Program-made: the position numbers and the translations under genes
Origin: VKMB-3413 sp041027365
GTDB lineage: Bacteria > Pseudomonadota > Alphaproteobacteria > Rhizobiales > Rhizobiaceae
DNA: 64,000 nt
Direction: 5' to 3'
Assembly: GCF_041027365.1 (NCBI RefSeq)
Contig: NZ_JBFTEH010000001.1
Span: 648,269 to 712,268, forward strand
Shown here: one piece after another, positions 27,538-37,203 of the stretch
Layout of the letters: every line of letters begins with the position of its first letter
How positions within the stretch are numbered: position 1 is the stretch's first letter
Notes under the pieces: model-generated
What the model saw: the letters and a program-made list of their open reading frames with translations, nothing else
What the model was told of the DNA's origin: nothing
Databases searched by the model: none

Positions 27538-28125
27538 GGAAATCCCGGGTTGTCACGCTCGGCGGCTTTGCGAAGCCGCAGAGTTCCGGCTCGATCGACG
27601 TGCCGCGCACCCCGGTGCCGTGAGATCGGCCTTCGGTCCGCGGCTGAACGGCTGCACGAAGGCTGTCTTGCCGCCGTCGACCTTGCCGCCCGGATAGGCG
27701 TCCCTGCAGACCGCGACGGTGATCCCGGGCATCGTGGTGATCGCCGCGATCGCCTGTGCCTTCGATCTGGTCATGCGCTTCCTCGAGCGGCGAGCCGTCC
27801 CTTGGAAAGGGCGGATGTAAGCCGCCAGGCGATAGGCTTCGGGCGCGATCTGGACCACGATCGCCCGTGTGTCGCAGGTGCACCTGCGGTCTGATCGCCC
27901 CGCTGTCCTGCGGCAGCCGCGAGCCGAACGAAGACTCCTCGATCGTTCAGGTCTGTGAGCGGCAGCGACCACGATGGTCGAAGGCGAGCGCCAACGAGGG
28001 CCTGATCTCGTCGGGCCGATCGTCGAACTTCGGCTGCATCGACGTCCCCTCTGAACCCGCGGCGGCAGGAGCCGCACGTCGTGTGGGCGCCGAGCGCCGC
28101 GCCAGGCCGTCCGGCTCTGCCGGGA
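27538..28125. other. Gene-poor region, possible decayed reading frame on the minus strand
   Basis: About 590 bases between the GntR gene and the TRAP transporter. On the minus strand at about 27553-27880, peptides such as RAIVVQIAPEAYRLAAYI and GITVAVCRDAYPGGKVDGG look protein-like, but I cannot place them in a family and no convincing start or ribosome site is present. It may be the rest of a broken gene. No RNA gene or regulatory structure is evident. Confidence 0.3.
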
Positions 28126-29472
28126 TCACTGCATCCAGGCGAGGAGGACATGCGAGAGCTGCGGAAAGGCGGCGATGATCGCCAGGCCGATCAGGCTGGT
28201 GACGAGGAAGGGGATGGCGCCGAGCGCGATCTTTTCCAGCGACATGCGGGTGATGTTCGCGGCGACGAAGAGATTGATGCCGACCGGCGGCGTGAACAGG
28301 CCGATGGCGAGGTTGACCATCAGCGCGACGCCGAACCAGACCGGGTCCCAGCCGAGCTGGTGGACCACCGGCAGGAAGATCGGCAGGGCGATGAACATGA
28401 TGGTCACCGCGTCCATGAACATGCCGGCGACGAGGACGACCAGCATGATGACCGCGAGGATGACCCACTGGTTGTCGCTGAGGGCGAGAAGGGCGCCGGA
28501 ATATTTGCCGACGAGGTCGTCCACCGTGACAACCCAGCCGAACAGGCTGGCGAAGGTGACGACCAGCATGACCACGGCCGAGGAGGCGCTGGCGTCGACG
28601 AGGGCCTGATAGAGGGTGGCGAAGCGCAGGGTCCGGTAGATGAAGAGGCCGACGAAGATCGCGTAGACAGTGGCGACCACCGCCGCCTCGGTGGGCGTGA
28701 AGACGCCGCCATAGATGCCGCCGAGGATCACGACCGGGGTGAGCAGACCCCAGAAGGCGTCGAGGAAGGACCGGCCAAGGCGGGCGGGATAGCCCATGCC
28801 GCGGTAGGCGCTCGGCGAAAGACCCTCGATGCCGCCCGTCGCGCCCCCCGCGCTTGATGCCGCCGCCGCCGCATGGCGGGCCTTGCCGGCAAAGGGCAGG
28901 GCGGCGATCATCAGCACGCCCATCACGAGGCCGGGGACGATCGCCGCGATGAAGAGCTGGGCGATCGAGGTGTCGGCGATGACGCCGTAGATGACGAGGC
29001 CGATCGACGGCGGGATGACGATTGAGAGCGCGGCGCCGGTGCACACGAGCGCGGCCGCGAAGGGCTTGGGATAGCCATCCTCTTCCATGCCGCGGATGAT
29101 CAGCGGGCCGATCGCCGCCACCGAGGCCGGGCCTGAGCCCGACACCGCCCCCCAGAACAGGCACACCACGGTGCCGACGACGCCCATGCCGCCGGGAAGG
29201 TCGCCGACGAGGACGCGGAAGAAGCGGATCATCCGCTCGGCGATGCCGACCGTGCCCATCAGCGCACCGGCGAGAATGAAGAACGGGATCGCGAGAAGCG
29301 AGAACTTGGAGATGCCACTCGAAAGGAGATCGCCGACGAGATCGAGGCCGAAGCCGATCTGCCACATGGCATAGAGCGAGGAGAGGCCGAGGGCGAAGGC
29401 GACCGGGACGCGCAAAGCGAGAAGCACGAAGAACAGGATCACCATCTGCGTGCCGGGATCGAGATCCAGCAT
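28126..29472 (-). CDS. TRAP transporter large permease (DctM-like)
   Basis: 448 residues with about twelve hydrophobic segments. Characteristic segments are LWGAVSGSGPASVAAIG-like (here FWGAVSGSGPASVAAIG), IPPSIGLVIYGVI, and GIYGGVFTPTEAAVVA. The start at 29470-29472 (MLDLDPG) gives the usual length and sits two bases from the DctQ-like stop codon. A somewhat unusual insertion rich in Ala/Ser/Gly occurs at about residues 195-215 between halves. It forms the ion-coupled channel with DctQ for the DctP-bound carboxylate. Confidence 0.92.
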   Translation of the reverse strand: MLDLDPGTQMVILFFVLLALRVPVAFALGLSSLYAMWQIGFGLDLVGDLLSSGISKFSLLAIPFFILAGALMGTVGIAERMIRFFRVLVGDLPGGMGVVGTVVCLFWGAVSGSGPASVAAIGPLIIRGMEEDGYPKPFAAALVCTGAALSIVIPPSIGLVIYGVIADTSIAQLFIAAIVPGLVMGVLMIAALPFAGKARHAAAAASSAGGATGGIEGLSPSAYRGMGYPARLGRSFLDAFWGLLTPVVILGGIYGGVFTPTEAAVVATVYAIFVGLFIYRTLRFATLYQALVDASASSAVVMLVVTFASLFGWVVTVDDLVGKYSGALLALSDNQWVILAVIMLVVLVAGMFMDAVTIMFIALPIFLPVVHQLGWDPVWFGVALMVNLAIGLFTPPVGINLFVAANITRMSLEKIALGAIPFLVTSLIGLAIIAAFPQLSHVLLAWMQ

Positions 29473-29474
29473 GG

Positions 29475-29984
29475 TCAGATCCCTCCCTTGCCGTCGGCTC
29501 CGGGAAGATTGCCGGCCTGCTGCCATTCGGCAAAGCCCGCCTGAACGAGGCGGATGGCGATCAGGGCGAAGCCGATGGGCAGGCCCACCGAGAGATACCA
29601 TTCGGGGATCTGCATGCCCGAAGACGTCACGCCGCTCCGGTACTGGTCCTCGACCAGCTGGAAGGTGAAGAGGGCCGACAGGGCGAGGAGCAGGATCGAC
29701 AGCGCGGCCGACAGCACCACGGCGACGCGGCGCGCCGGAGCCGGCAGCAAATCGGTGAAGAGAGTGACGGCGAGGTGCTCGCCCCGCCGGGCGGCGATCG
29801 CCGCGCCGAAGACGGTGAGGAGGAGGAAGCCGTCGAGCAGCAGCTCCTGCGTGGCGGCGAAGGAATAGCTGGTGAGATAGCGCACCACGACATTGACGAA
29901 GCCGAGGCCGGTCATGCCGAGAAAGATGACGGCGCAGACGATCTTTTCCGCCTCGTCGAGGAGGTGACGCATCGAAGTTCTCAT
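29475..29984 (-). CDS. TRAP transporter small permease (DctQ-like)
   Basis: 169 residues with four hydrophobic segments. The pattern LLLDGFLLLTVFGAAIAARRGEHLAV near the middle matches the conserved (E/D)-(L/F)...R..EH. motif of DctQ proteins. It is encoded between the DctP-like and DctM-like genes, two bases from the latter. It stabilises the large subunit in the inner membrane. An alternative Met is four codons downstream. Confidence 0.88.
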   Translation of the reverse strand: MRTSMRHLLDEAEKIVCAVIFLGMTGLGFVNVVVRYLTSYSFAATQELLLDGFLLLTVFGAAIAARRGEHLAVTLFTDLLPAPARRVAVVLSAALSILLLALSALFTFQLVEDQYRSGVTSSGMQIPEWYLSVGLPIGFALIAIRLVQAGFAEWQQAGNLPGADGKGGI

Positions 29985-30117
29985 CGGATGAAGAAGGCGC
30001 TGGCGGACGGTGCTTCAGTCCGCCGCGCGATGAGAGGGGCCGTCCCACCGGGCGGCAGCAGGACGGCGGGGAGACGAAGGGCCGGCCGCAGAGCCGGCCG
30101 GCCTTTCGATGCTGGCT

Positions 30118-31140
30118 TTATTTCGCCCCGGTGTTCTGGCCGTGGTCGGCGATGGTCTTCTGGAACAGGGCGACAAGATCCGGACCGACCTTCTTGGCCC
30201 AGGTGTCGAAGGCGGGCTTGGTCGCCTTCCGGAACGCGTCGATCTCCTCCGCAGTCGGCTCGTAGACCTGCATGCCCTTCTCTTTCAGGAAGTCGACGCC
30301 CTTGGCGGTATCCTCGCGGGTGATCTTCTTCTGGTACGCCATCGCCTCCTCGGCGGCGGACTTCACCATCGCCTTGGTCTTGTCGTCCCAGCTGTCCCAC
30401 AGCTTCTTGGAGACGCCGACGAAGATCGGGTCGTAGGAGTAGTGCCAGGTGGTGAGGTACTTCTGCACTTCATAGACGCGCTGCGGGATGATCACCGCGC
30501 CGATCGGATTCTCCTGGCCGTCGACGACGCCCTGCTGCAGCGCCGGGAAGGTCTCCGTCCACTGCATCTGCTGCGGATTGGCGCCCAGCGCGTTCATCAC
30601 GTCGATGTACATCGGGCCGGCGACGCGCATCTTCAGGCCCTTCATGTCGGCCGGCGCCTTGATCGGGTGGACGTTGTTGGTGACCTCGCGAAAGCCGTTC
30701 TCGCCCCAGGCGAGGACGATGATGCCCTTCTTCGCCATGATCTCGGTCATCCGCTTGCCCGGCGCGCCGGCGGTGGTCGCGTCGACGTCATCGTAGTTGG
30801 AATAGAGATAGGGCAGCGAGAACACCGCCATCTCCGGCACCAGCGGCGTGACGTTGATCGCCGAAGTCACGACGAAGTCGAGGGCGCCGCGGCCGACCAT
30901 CTCGGCCTGCTTCATCTGGTCGCCGCCGGTCAGCTGCGCCATCGGGAAGATGCGGACGTCCATCTTGCCGCCGGACTTCTCCTTCAGGAGCTCGTTGAAC
31001 TTCTCGGCGCCCTTCTGCCACGTCGTCGTGTCGTTGGTGTTGTGGGACAGGCGATAGGTCTTGGCGACGGCAGGCGTCATCGCCGTGGCGGCGACGGCTG
31101 CGACGAGAGCCGCGGCGGCGGCGAGATGCTTCAGTTTCAT
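30118..31140 (-). CDS. TRAP transporter substrate-binding protein (DctP-like)
   Basis: 340 residues with a signal peptide (MKLKHLAAAAALVAAVAAT, cleavage near AVAKT). The mature region starts TYRLSHNTNDTTTWQKGAEKF, and MKGLKMRVAG contains the conserved Arg that salt-bridges the ligand carboxylate. QQGVVDGQENPIG is the second ligand-lining segment. The start is preceded by GGGAGGAAAA on the coding strand. The neighbouring IclR regulator, acyl-CoA ligase and thiolase suggest import of an organic acid that is then activated with CoA. Confidence 0.92.
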   Translation of the reverse strand: MKLKHLAAAAALVAAVAATAMTPAVAKTYRLSHNTNDTTTWQKGAEKFNELLKEKSGGKMDVRIFPMAQLTGGDQMKQAEMVGRGALDFVVTSAINVTPLVPEMAVFSLPYLYSNYDDVDATTAGAPGKRMTEIMAKKGIIVLAWGENGFREVTNNVHPIKAPADMKGLKMRVAGPMYIDVMNALGANPQQMQWTETFPALQQGVVDGQENPIGAVIIPQRVYEVQKYLTTWHYSYDPIFVGVSKKLWDSWDDKTKAMVKSAAEEAMAYQKKITREDTAKGVDFLKEKGMQVYEPTAEEIDAFRKATKPAFDTWAKKVGPDLVALFQKTIADHGQNTGAK

Positions 31141-31193
31141 GCGTTTTCCTCCCGGGACCGATGTCTCGATGTCGCGCCTCTCTCCTCCAAGAG

Positions 31194-31208
31194 GTCCATA
31201 TGATGGAC
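31194..31208. promoter_or_regulatory. Palindrome between divergent TRAP and IclR genes
   Basis: GTCCATATGATGGAC: 6-base perfect arms (GTCCAT/ATGGAC) around ATG. It lies 54 bases upstream of the DctP-like start codon and 90 upstream of the IclR start. IclR-family repressors bind short palindromes of this size, so it is a candidate operator. Confidence 0.45.
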
Positions 31209-31297
31209 ATGGCCGACGACCAGCATTCGTCAGGTTGCCATTCCAGCGCGGCGCTTGCAAGTTGTTATCCATTCCCTGACAATGACGACCGAAATCG

Positions 31298-32200
31298 ATG
31301 TCCACAATCTGGATGGGGTGCAGCTTGGAGCGGCTGCCACGAGCCTTGGCGGAAGGCGGAGGAGCGCAGAGCGTCGATCGGGCGCTGACGCTCCTGTCCA
31401 TGATCGCTCGCCATGGCGAGCGTGGGACGACGCTCGCCACCATCGTCGCCGACAGCGGGCTCAACCGGCCGACCGCGCGGCGGCTGGTCCTCGCGCTGAT
31501 CCGTTCGCGTCTCGTCGAACAGGACGCCGTCAGCCGGCGCTATTTCCTCGGCGAGGAGGCCTATGTCCTCGGCATCCTCGCCTCCCACCGCTTCGGCTTC
31601 CTCGACTGCGCGCTGGAGAGCCTGTCGGCCCTGTCGAAGGCGAGCGGCGACACCAGCTTCGCCTGTGTGCGGCAGGGCGACTCCTCGGTCTGCCTGCACC
31701 GCGAGGAGGGCGCCTTCCCGATTCGCACCCATGCGCTGCTCCCCGGTCATCGCCACCCGCTAGGCGTCGGCGCCGGAGCGATGGCGATGCTGGCGGCGCT
31801 GCCCGACGGCGAGATCACGCGGGTGCTGGCGGCCAATGCCGCGGTTCTGGCGGAACACTATCCGAGCTACGGCGCCGAGGCGATCGCTGCCGATGTCGCC
31901 TTCGCCCGCCGCCGCGGCTATGCTCTCAATCCCGGCCGGGTGCTGCAGAATTCCTGGGCGATCGGTATGGCCGCCCGATATCCGGACGGACGCATCGCCG
32001 GAGCACTCTCGATCGCCGCGATCGACAGCCGGATGGGCGAGACCCGTCAGGCGGAGCTCGCCGGACATCTGGCGATCGAGATCAGCAAGGTGGAGGCGCG
32101 GCTCGGTCGCCGCTTCGACGCTTCGGCCGCCGGCCGGCTGTCCGAGGACGCCGTCGCGACGGCCGGAACGAACGCGGCGAACGCCGCCAGCGGGTTCTAA
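31298..32200 (+). CDS. IclR-family transcriptional regulator
   Basis: 300 residues. The N-terminal winged helix contains SVDRALTLLSMIARHGERGTTLATI and GLNRPTARRLVLALI, the IclR HTH. The effector domain starts at about residue 95, with LLPGHRHPLGVGAGAMAMLAALP and a C-terminal RYPDGRIAGALSIAAIDSRM. It is divergent from the TRAP operon and 16 bases before the thiolase gene, so it likely controls both transport and degradation. The C-terminal tail of about 30 residues is Ala-rich and not part of the domain. Confidence 0.87.
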   Translation: MSTIWMGCSLERLPRALAEGGGAQSVDRALTLLSMIARHGERGTTLATIVADSGLNRPTARRLVLALIRSRLVEQDAVSRRYFLGEEAYVLGILASHRFGFLDCALESLSALSKASGDTSFACVRQGDSSVCLHREEGAFPIRTHALLPGHRHPLGVGAGAMAMLAALPDGEITRVLAANAAVLAEHYPSYGAEAIAADVAFARRRGYALNPGRVLQNSWAIGMAARYPDGRIAGALSIAAIDSRMGETRQAELAGHLAIEISKVEARLGRRFDASAAGRLSEDAVATAGTNAANAASGF

Positions 32201-32216
32201 AGGGAGGCATCGGATC

Positions 32217-33386
32217 ATGAGCAGGGCACGCATCGTCGGCTGGTCGCACAGCCATTTCGGCAAGGTCGAGGCGCCTTCGACCGAAGCGCTGATGCGCGAG
32301 GTCGTCGGGCCCGCCATCGCTCATGCCGGCATCGAGACCAAGGACGTCGACGGCATCTTCGTCGGCGTCATGAACAACGGCTTCTCAAAGCAGGATTTCC
32401 AGGGAGCGCTGGTCGGCATGGCCCATGACGGGCTCGGCCATGTGCCGGCGGTCCGGCTCGAGAACGCCTGCGCCACCGGCTCGGCCGCGCTCTATACGGC
32501 GATGGACTTCATCGAATCCGGCAGAGGCCGCATCGCCGTCGTCGTCGGCGCCGAGAAGATGACCGCGATCCCGACCGTCGAGGTGGGCGATATCCTTCTG
32601 GGCGCCAGCTACCGCGAGGAGGAGGCCGAGGTCGAGGGCGGCTTTGCTGGTATCTTCGGCCGGATCGCGCAGACCTACTTCCAGAAGTTCGGCGACCGCT
32701 CCGAGGAGCTGGCCATGATCGCCGCCAAGAACCATTCGAACGGCATGGCCAACCCTTACGCCCACATGCGCAAGGACTTCGGCTTCGACTTCTGCAACAC
32801 CGTCTCCGACAAGAACCCTTACGTCGCAGGGCCGCTTCGCCGCACCGACTGCTCGCTGGTCTCCGACGGCGCCGCGGCGATCGTTCTCGCCGACGCGGAG
32901 ACCGCCGAGACGCTGGAGCGGGCGATCGCCTTCCGGGCGCGCCAGCACGCCAACGACGTGCTCGCCATCTCGCGGCGCGACCCGACCGAATTTGCCGGCG
33001 CCCGCGCGGCCTGGGCGAAGGCGCTGGACCAGGCGGGACTGAGCCTCGACGATCTCGACCTCGTCGAGACCCATGACTGCTTCACCATCGCCGAGATGAT
33101 CGAATACGAGGCGATGGGCCTCGCCAAGCGCGGCGAGGGCTACAAGGTCGTGCGCGAGGGCATCACCCGAAAGGACGGCAAGCTGCCTGTGAACCCGTCG
33201 GGCGGCCTGAAGTCGAGGGGCCATCCGATCGGCGCGACCGGCGTTTCCATGCACGTGATGGCGGCGATGCAGCTGATCGGCGAGGCCGGCGACATGCAGA
33301 TCAAGGACGCCGAGACCGCCGGCGTCTTCAACATGGGCGGCGCCGCCGTGGCCAACTACGTGTCGATCCTCGAGCGGGTGAAGTGA
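32217..33386 (+). CDS. SCP2-type thiolase-family protein
   Basis: 389 residues. The nucleophilic Cys is in RLENACATGSAALYTAM. His-containing segments ETHDCFTIAEMIEYEAMG and GLKSRGHPIGATGVS are in the order typical of SCP2-like thiolases (acyl-CoA acetyltransferases). The family cleaves or forms 3-ketoacyl-CoA, often in degradation of aromatic or branched acids. The protein starts MSRARIVGWSHSHFGKVE. The gene overlaps the acyl-CoA ligase gene by one base. Confidence 0.88.
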   Translation: MSRARIVGWSHSHFGKVEAPSTEALMREVVGPAIAHAGIETKDVDGIFVGVMNNGFSKQDFQGALVGMAHDGLGHVPAVRLENACATGSAALYTAMDFIESGRGRIAVVVGAEKMTAIPTVEVGDILLGASYREEEAEVEGGFAGIFGRIAQTYFQKFGDRSEELAMIAAKNHSNGMANPYAHMRKDFGFDFCNTVSDKNPYVAGPLRRTDCSLVSDGAAAIVLADAETAETLERAIAFRARQHANDVLAISRRDPTEFAGARAAWAKALDQAGLSLDDLDLVETHDCFTIAEMIEYEAMGLAKRGEGYKVVREGITRKDGKLPVNPSGGLKSRGHPIGATGVSMHVMAAMQLIGEAGDMQIKDAETAGVFNMGGAAVANYVSILERVK

Positions 33387-35017
33387 TGGCGGAGGCTTCC
33401 GGGACCGGCGCGCCGAAGGGCGGGGTCGCGCCGCAATCGACGCGCGTCTCCAACCTTGCCCATCTCGTCACGCGGGCGAGCCGCCGGCTCGGCGACCGGC
33501 CCGCCCTCGTCTGGGGCGAGCGGCAGTGGAGCTGGCGGGAGTTCGACGCCCGCATCGACGCCATGGCCGCGGCGCTCGAGGAGCGCTTCGGCGTGACGAA
33601 AGGCGACCGCATCCTCGTCCAGTCGCAGAACTGCAACCAGATGTTCGAGGCGATGTTCGCCTGCTTCCGGCTCGGTGCGGTCTACGTGCCCACGAACTAC
33701 CGCCAGACGCCGGACGAGGTCGCCTATCTCCTGGAAGCCAGCGGCGCGCGCGGCATGATCTGCAACGCCAGCTTCCCGGCCCATGCCGAGGCCTGCCTGA
33801 AGTCTGCCAAGGCGCCGGAGTTCGTCATCTCCATCGGCGAGGCGGCCTTCGGCGAGGATTACGACTCGCTGGTCGCGGCACATCTCGGCCGGTCTGTGCG
33901 GAACACGCCGGTCGACCGAGACGATCCCTGCTGGTTCTTCTTCACCTCAGGCACGACAGGACGGCCGAAGGCGGCGGTGCTGACCCATGGCCAGATGGCC
34001 TTCGTCGCCGTCAACCATCTCAACGACCTGATGCCCGGCACCGGGCCGGACGACGTGTCGCTGGTCGTCGCGCCCTTGTCCCACGGCGCCGGCGTCCACC
34101 AGCTGACCCAGGTCGCGGCTGGCGCGACGACGGTGCTCATGCCCTCCGATCGCTTCGACGTGGCCGAGGCCTGGAGCCTCGTCGAGCGCTACAAGATCAC
34201 CAACATGTTCACCGTGCCGACCATCGTGAAGCGGCTGGTGGAGCACCCGTCCGTCGACGAAGTCGACCATTCGTCGCTACGGCATGTGATCTATGCCGGC
34301 GCGCCGATGTACCGGGCGGACCAGAAGCGGGCACTGGAAAAGCTCGGGCCGGTGATCGTGCAGTATTTCGGCCTCGGCGAGGTCACCGGCAACATCACGG
34401 TCCTGCCGCCTGCAGAGCACAGCCTCGACGACGAGGCGGCGAGGCTCGGCACCTGCGGCTTCGAGCGCACGGGGATCGAGATCTCGATCCAGGACGAGGC
34501 CGGCAACGAACTGCCGCTCGGGGCAACCGGCGAGATCTGCGTCACCGGGCCGGCCGTGTTCGCCGGCTATTACGACAATCCGGAGGCCAATGCGAAAGCG
34601 TTCCGGAACGGCTGGTTCCGCACCGGCGATCTCGGGCATCGGGACGAAGCCGGCTATCTCTTCATCACCGGCCGGGCCTCGGACATGTACATCTCCGGCG
34701 GCTCGAACATCTATCCGCGCGAGATCGAGGAGAAGATCCTCGCTCATCCGAAGGTCTCGGAGGCGGCGGTGGTCGGCGTGCCGGATCCCGACTGGGGAGA
34801 GGTCGGCATCGCGGTTCTGGTCGCCGTCCCCGGAGAGACGGTGTCGGAGGCGGAGATCGGCGCGTTCCTGGCCGAGAAGATCGCCCGCTACAAGCTGCCG
34901 AAGCGCTTCGTCTTCTTCGACGAGATGCCGAAGTCGGCCTACGGCAAGATCACCAAGAAGCTGGTGCGCGAGGCCCTCGAAGAGCGGGGGCTTCTCTCCG
35001 GCGGCGCCGCGGCCTGA
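33386..35017 (+). CDS. AMP-dependent acyl-CoA synthetase/ligase
   Basis: 543 residues. The phosphate-binding motif is WFFFTSGTTGRPKAAVLTH (A3), the adenine-binding region is QYFGLGEVTG, and the A7-A10 motifs GWFRTGDLGHRDEAGYLFITGR and PKSAYGKITKKLVRE include the catalytic Lys. This is the ANL superfamily, which activates carboxylic acids with ATP and CoA. It is coupled to the thiolase gene (TGATG) and likely activates the acid imported by the TRAP system. Chain type or aromatic nature cannot be told from sequence. Confidence 0.9.
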   Translation: MAEASGTGAPKGGVAPQSTRVSNLAHLVTRASRRLGDRPALVWGERQWSWREFDARIDAMAAALEERFGVTKGDRILVQSQNCNQMFEAMFACFRLGAVYVPTNYRQTPDEVAYLLEASGARGMICNASFPAHAEACLKSAKAPEFVISIGEAAFGEDYDSLVAAHLGRSVRNTPVDRDDPCWFFFTSGTTGRPKAAVLTHGQMAFVAVNHLNDLMPGTGPDDVSLVVAPLSHGAGVHQLTQVAAGATTVLMPSDRFDVAEAWSLVERYKITNMFTVPTIVKRLVEHPSVDEVDHSSLRHVIYAGAPMYRADQKRALEKLGPVIVQYFGLGEVTGNITVLPPAEHSLDDEAARLGTCGFERTGIEISIQDEAGNELPLGATGEICVTGPAVFAGYYDNPEANAKAFRNGWFRTGDLGHRDEAGYLFITGRASDMYISGGSNIYPREIEEKILAHPKVSEAAVVGVPDPDWGEVGIAVLVAVPGETVSEAEIGAFLAEKIARYKLPKRFVFFDEMPKSAYGKITKKLVREALEERGLLSGGAAA

Positions 35018-35019
35018 GA

Positions 35020-35889
35020 ATGGCGATGCTGCGCCAGATCAGGCATCCCGGTCCCGCCGCCCCCATCCGGCATGCGAAGTCCTGGGCCGAGGCGGTGCCG
35101 CTCGACTTCGCGATCGAGCCCGGTGAGACGATGGAAGCCGGGCTCGGCCGCGGCGTCGCGGAAGCCGGCTGTGACGCCGGCTATGTCGCCATCGCCGCCG
35201 CACGTCTGTCGCCCTTTCGCTATGTCATGCCGGCCGGCTCGCCGGGCCCGAGCCATGCCGCCTGGTATTCCGAAACTTTTGCGCCTGAGGGCACCGTCAG
35301 CGTCCGCGAGGCCGGCGCCATCGTCGGCCGCCGTGACGGCGTCGCCTTCGTCCACTGCCACGGCCTGTGGCGAGCGGACGGCGAGGCGCTCGCCATGGGC
35401 CACATGCTGCCGGCCGAGAGCCGGGCCGCCGAACCGGTGCGGGTGACAGGCTTTGGCCTACGTGGCGCCGTGTTCGAATCCCGGCAGGACGATGAGACGA
35501 ATTTCCGGCTGTTTGCGGCCGAACCGGCCGGTTCGCCCGCGCCGACGCGATCTGCCTCGCGTCCGAAGACCTCAGCTGCGCTCGCTTTAACGCTCCGTCC
35601 GAACCAGGACGTCAGCGAGACGATCGAGACCGTCTGCGCAGACGAAGGCATCACCGCCGCCCGCATCCACGGCATCGGCAGCCTCAACGGCGCCCGCTTC
35701 GAAAACGGCCCGGCGATGGAGTCCTATGCCTCGGAGCTTCTCGTCCGCGACGGCCGGCTGGCCGAGAGTCGCGCCCGCCTCGACGTCGCGGTGGTCGCCA
35801 TGGACGGCACGATCGTCGAGGGCGTGCTGGTGCGCGGCGACAATCCGGTCTGCGTAACCTTCGAGCTGGTGATCGTGCCGGAGGGGTGA
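35020..35889 (+). CDS. DUF296 (PCC-domain) protein with two tandem domains
   Basis: 289 residues. The second half shows the PPC/DUF296 pattern: LTLRPNQDVSETIETVCADEGITAARIHGIGSLNGARFE read as two motifs, then LDVAVVAMDGTIVEGVLVRGDNPVCVTFELVI. The first half (RYVMPAG, FVHCHGLW with a possible metal His) is a diverged copy. In bacteria, DUF296 proteins occur beside acyl-CoA ligases and their function is unclear. It starts two bases after the ligase stop, so it is in the same operon. Confidence 0.78.
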   Translation: MAMLRQIRHPGPAAPIRHAKSWAEAVPLDFAIEPGETMEAGLGRGVAEAGCDAGYVAIAAARLSPFRYVMPAGSPGPSHAAWYSETFAPEGTVSVREAGAIVGRRDGVAFVHCHGLWRADGEALAMGHMLPAESRAAEPVRVTGFGLRGAVFESRQDDETNFRLFAAEPAGSPAPTRSASRPKTSAALALTLRPNQDVSETIETVCADEGITAARIHGIGSLNGARFENGPAMESYASELLVRDGRLAESRARLDVAVVAMDGTIVEGVLVRGDNPVCVTFELVIVPEG

Positions 35890-35932
35890 GGGGGCGGGAA
35901 GGGGCGCTCGCTTTCTGGCGTTTGTGCCGAGG

Positions 35933-36110
35933 CACCCCCCCTCTGTCCTGCCGGACATCTCCCCCACAAGGGGGGAGATCAGGCGGCTTCATTGCCGGCC
36001 CCAATCACCTGACCGTCGAGCGGGGGCAGGCGTTTCGGGAGAGGCGACTTCGTCAAACGTCTTCAATCTTCCCCCTTGTGGGGGAGATGCCGGCAGGCAG
36101 AGGGGGGTAT
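35933..36110. repeat. Intergenic inverted repeat, rhizobial palindrome-type element
   Basis: Left arm 35933-35980 and right arm 36066-36110 are near-exact reverse complements; shared features are CCCCCCTCTG, CTGCCGG and CATCTCCCCCACAAGGGGG. Each arm itself ends in a small palindrome around CCCCCACAAGGGGG or CCCCCTTGTGGGGG. The spacer is about 85 bases. Similar sequences are common in intergenic DNA of Rhizobiales genomes (from memory). It sits between the DUF296 and SDR genes and may form a stable RNA structure or terminator. Confidence 0.75.
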
Positions 36111-36160
36111 CCGGATCCGCGAGGTTTCCGGTCTAGGAGAAATTGAGGGAGAACACACCC

Positions 36161-36946
36161 ATGACCGAACATCGGAAGATCGCGCTGGTCACCGGCGCGG
36201 CGCGCGGCATCGGCCTGGCGACTGCGAAGCGCTTCCTCGCCGAGGGCTGGCGCGTCGCGCTGCTCGACATCGACGGCGAGGCGCAGGAGGCGGCCGTGGC
36301 GGCGCTCGCGCGGCCGGACGATACGCTGGCGATCACCGCCGACGTTGCCGAAGTCGATGCGGTGGCACGCGCCGTCGAGGCGGTGGAAGCGCGGTTCGGC
36401 CGGCTCGACGCGCTGGTCAACAATGCCGGGACGGCGGTGTTCAAGCCGCTGCTCGAAACCACTCCCGCCGAATGGCAGCGCGTGCTCGCCGTCAATCTCG
36501 GCGGGCCCTTCCTGATGACCAATGCCTGCACGCCCGTCATGGCCAGGACCGGCCGCGGCGCGATCGTCAACATCACCTCGATCTCGGGCCTGCGGGCCTC
36601 GACGCTGCGCGTCGCCTACGGCACGTCGAAGGCGGCGCTCGCCCATCTCACCAAGCAGCAGGCGGTCGAACTGGCCGGGCTCGGCATTCGCGTCAACGCC
36701 GTTGCGCCGGGGCCCGTCGACACCGCCATGGCGAAGGCCGTCCACAGTCCGGCCATCCGTGCCGACTATCGCGATGCCATACCGCTCGAACGGTACGGCC
36801 TCGAAGAGGAACTCGCCGACGCGATCTTCTATCTCTGCTCGGATCGATCGAGCTACATCACCGGCCAGATCCTCGGCGTCGACGGCGGCTTCGATGCCGC
36901 CGGCATCGGCCTGCCGACATTGCGGCGCGAAACCCGGGACGGATGA
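36161..36946 (+). CDS. Short-chain dehydrogenase/reductase (SDR)
   Basis: 261 residues, classical SDR. Cofactor motif is ALVTGAARGIGLATAKRF, followed by NNAG (LVNNAGTAVF), the catalytic Ser in NITSISG, and YGTSK with catalytic Tyr and Lys. The Asp after the second strand (LLDIDGEA) suggests NAD(H) preference. The start at 36161 has GAGGGAGA at 36146-36153. It is downstream of the inverted repeat and possibly in the acid-degradation gene set, where it could oxidise a hydroxyacyl or alcohol intermediate. Confidence 0.88.
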   Translation: MTEHRKIALVTGAARGIGLATAKRFLAEGWRVALLDIDGEAQEAAVAALARPDDTLAITADVAEVDAVARAVEAVEARFGRLDALVNNAGTAVFKPLLETTPAEWQRVLAVNLGGPFLMTNACTPVMARTGRGAIVNITSISGLRASTLRVAYGTSKAALAHLTKQQAVELAGLGIRVNAVAPGPVDTAMAKAVHSPAIRADYRDAIPLERYGLEEELADAIFYLCSDRSSYITGQILGVDGGFDAAGIGLPTLRRETRDG

Positions 36947-37203
36947 GCAGGCGAGGACCTGCCGGAGCGGTGGAAGGCAAAGCGTCGGAAGGCGAACCCG
37001 AAGGCAATTGAGCCGCTGTCCGGATGCTTCCGCGGACGGGTCATGCGTAACACCATGTGTACCGCGCGGCGATTGCAAACCGCCTGCGCCAGGAACGGCT
37101 CCGGACGGTTCGCGCTTGGTTGGACGACGACGCTGTCGGCACGGTCCGCGTGCGCTTCGGCCGAGCGGCAGGACGCCCATCCTTGCTCCGTTTCGCTGCG
37201 TTC

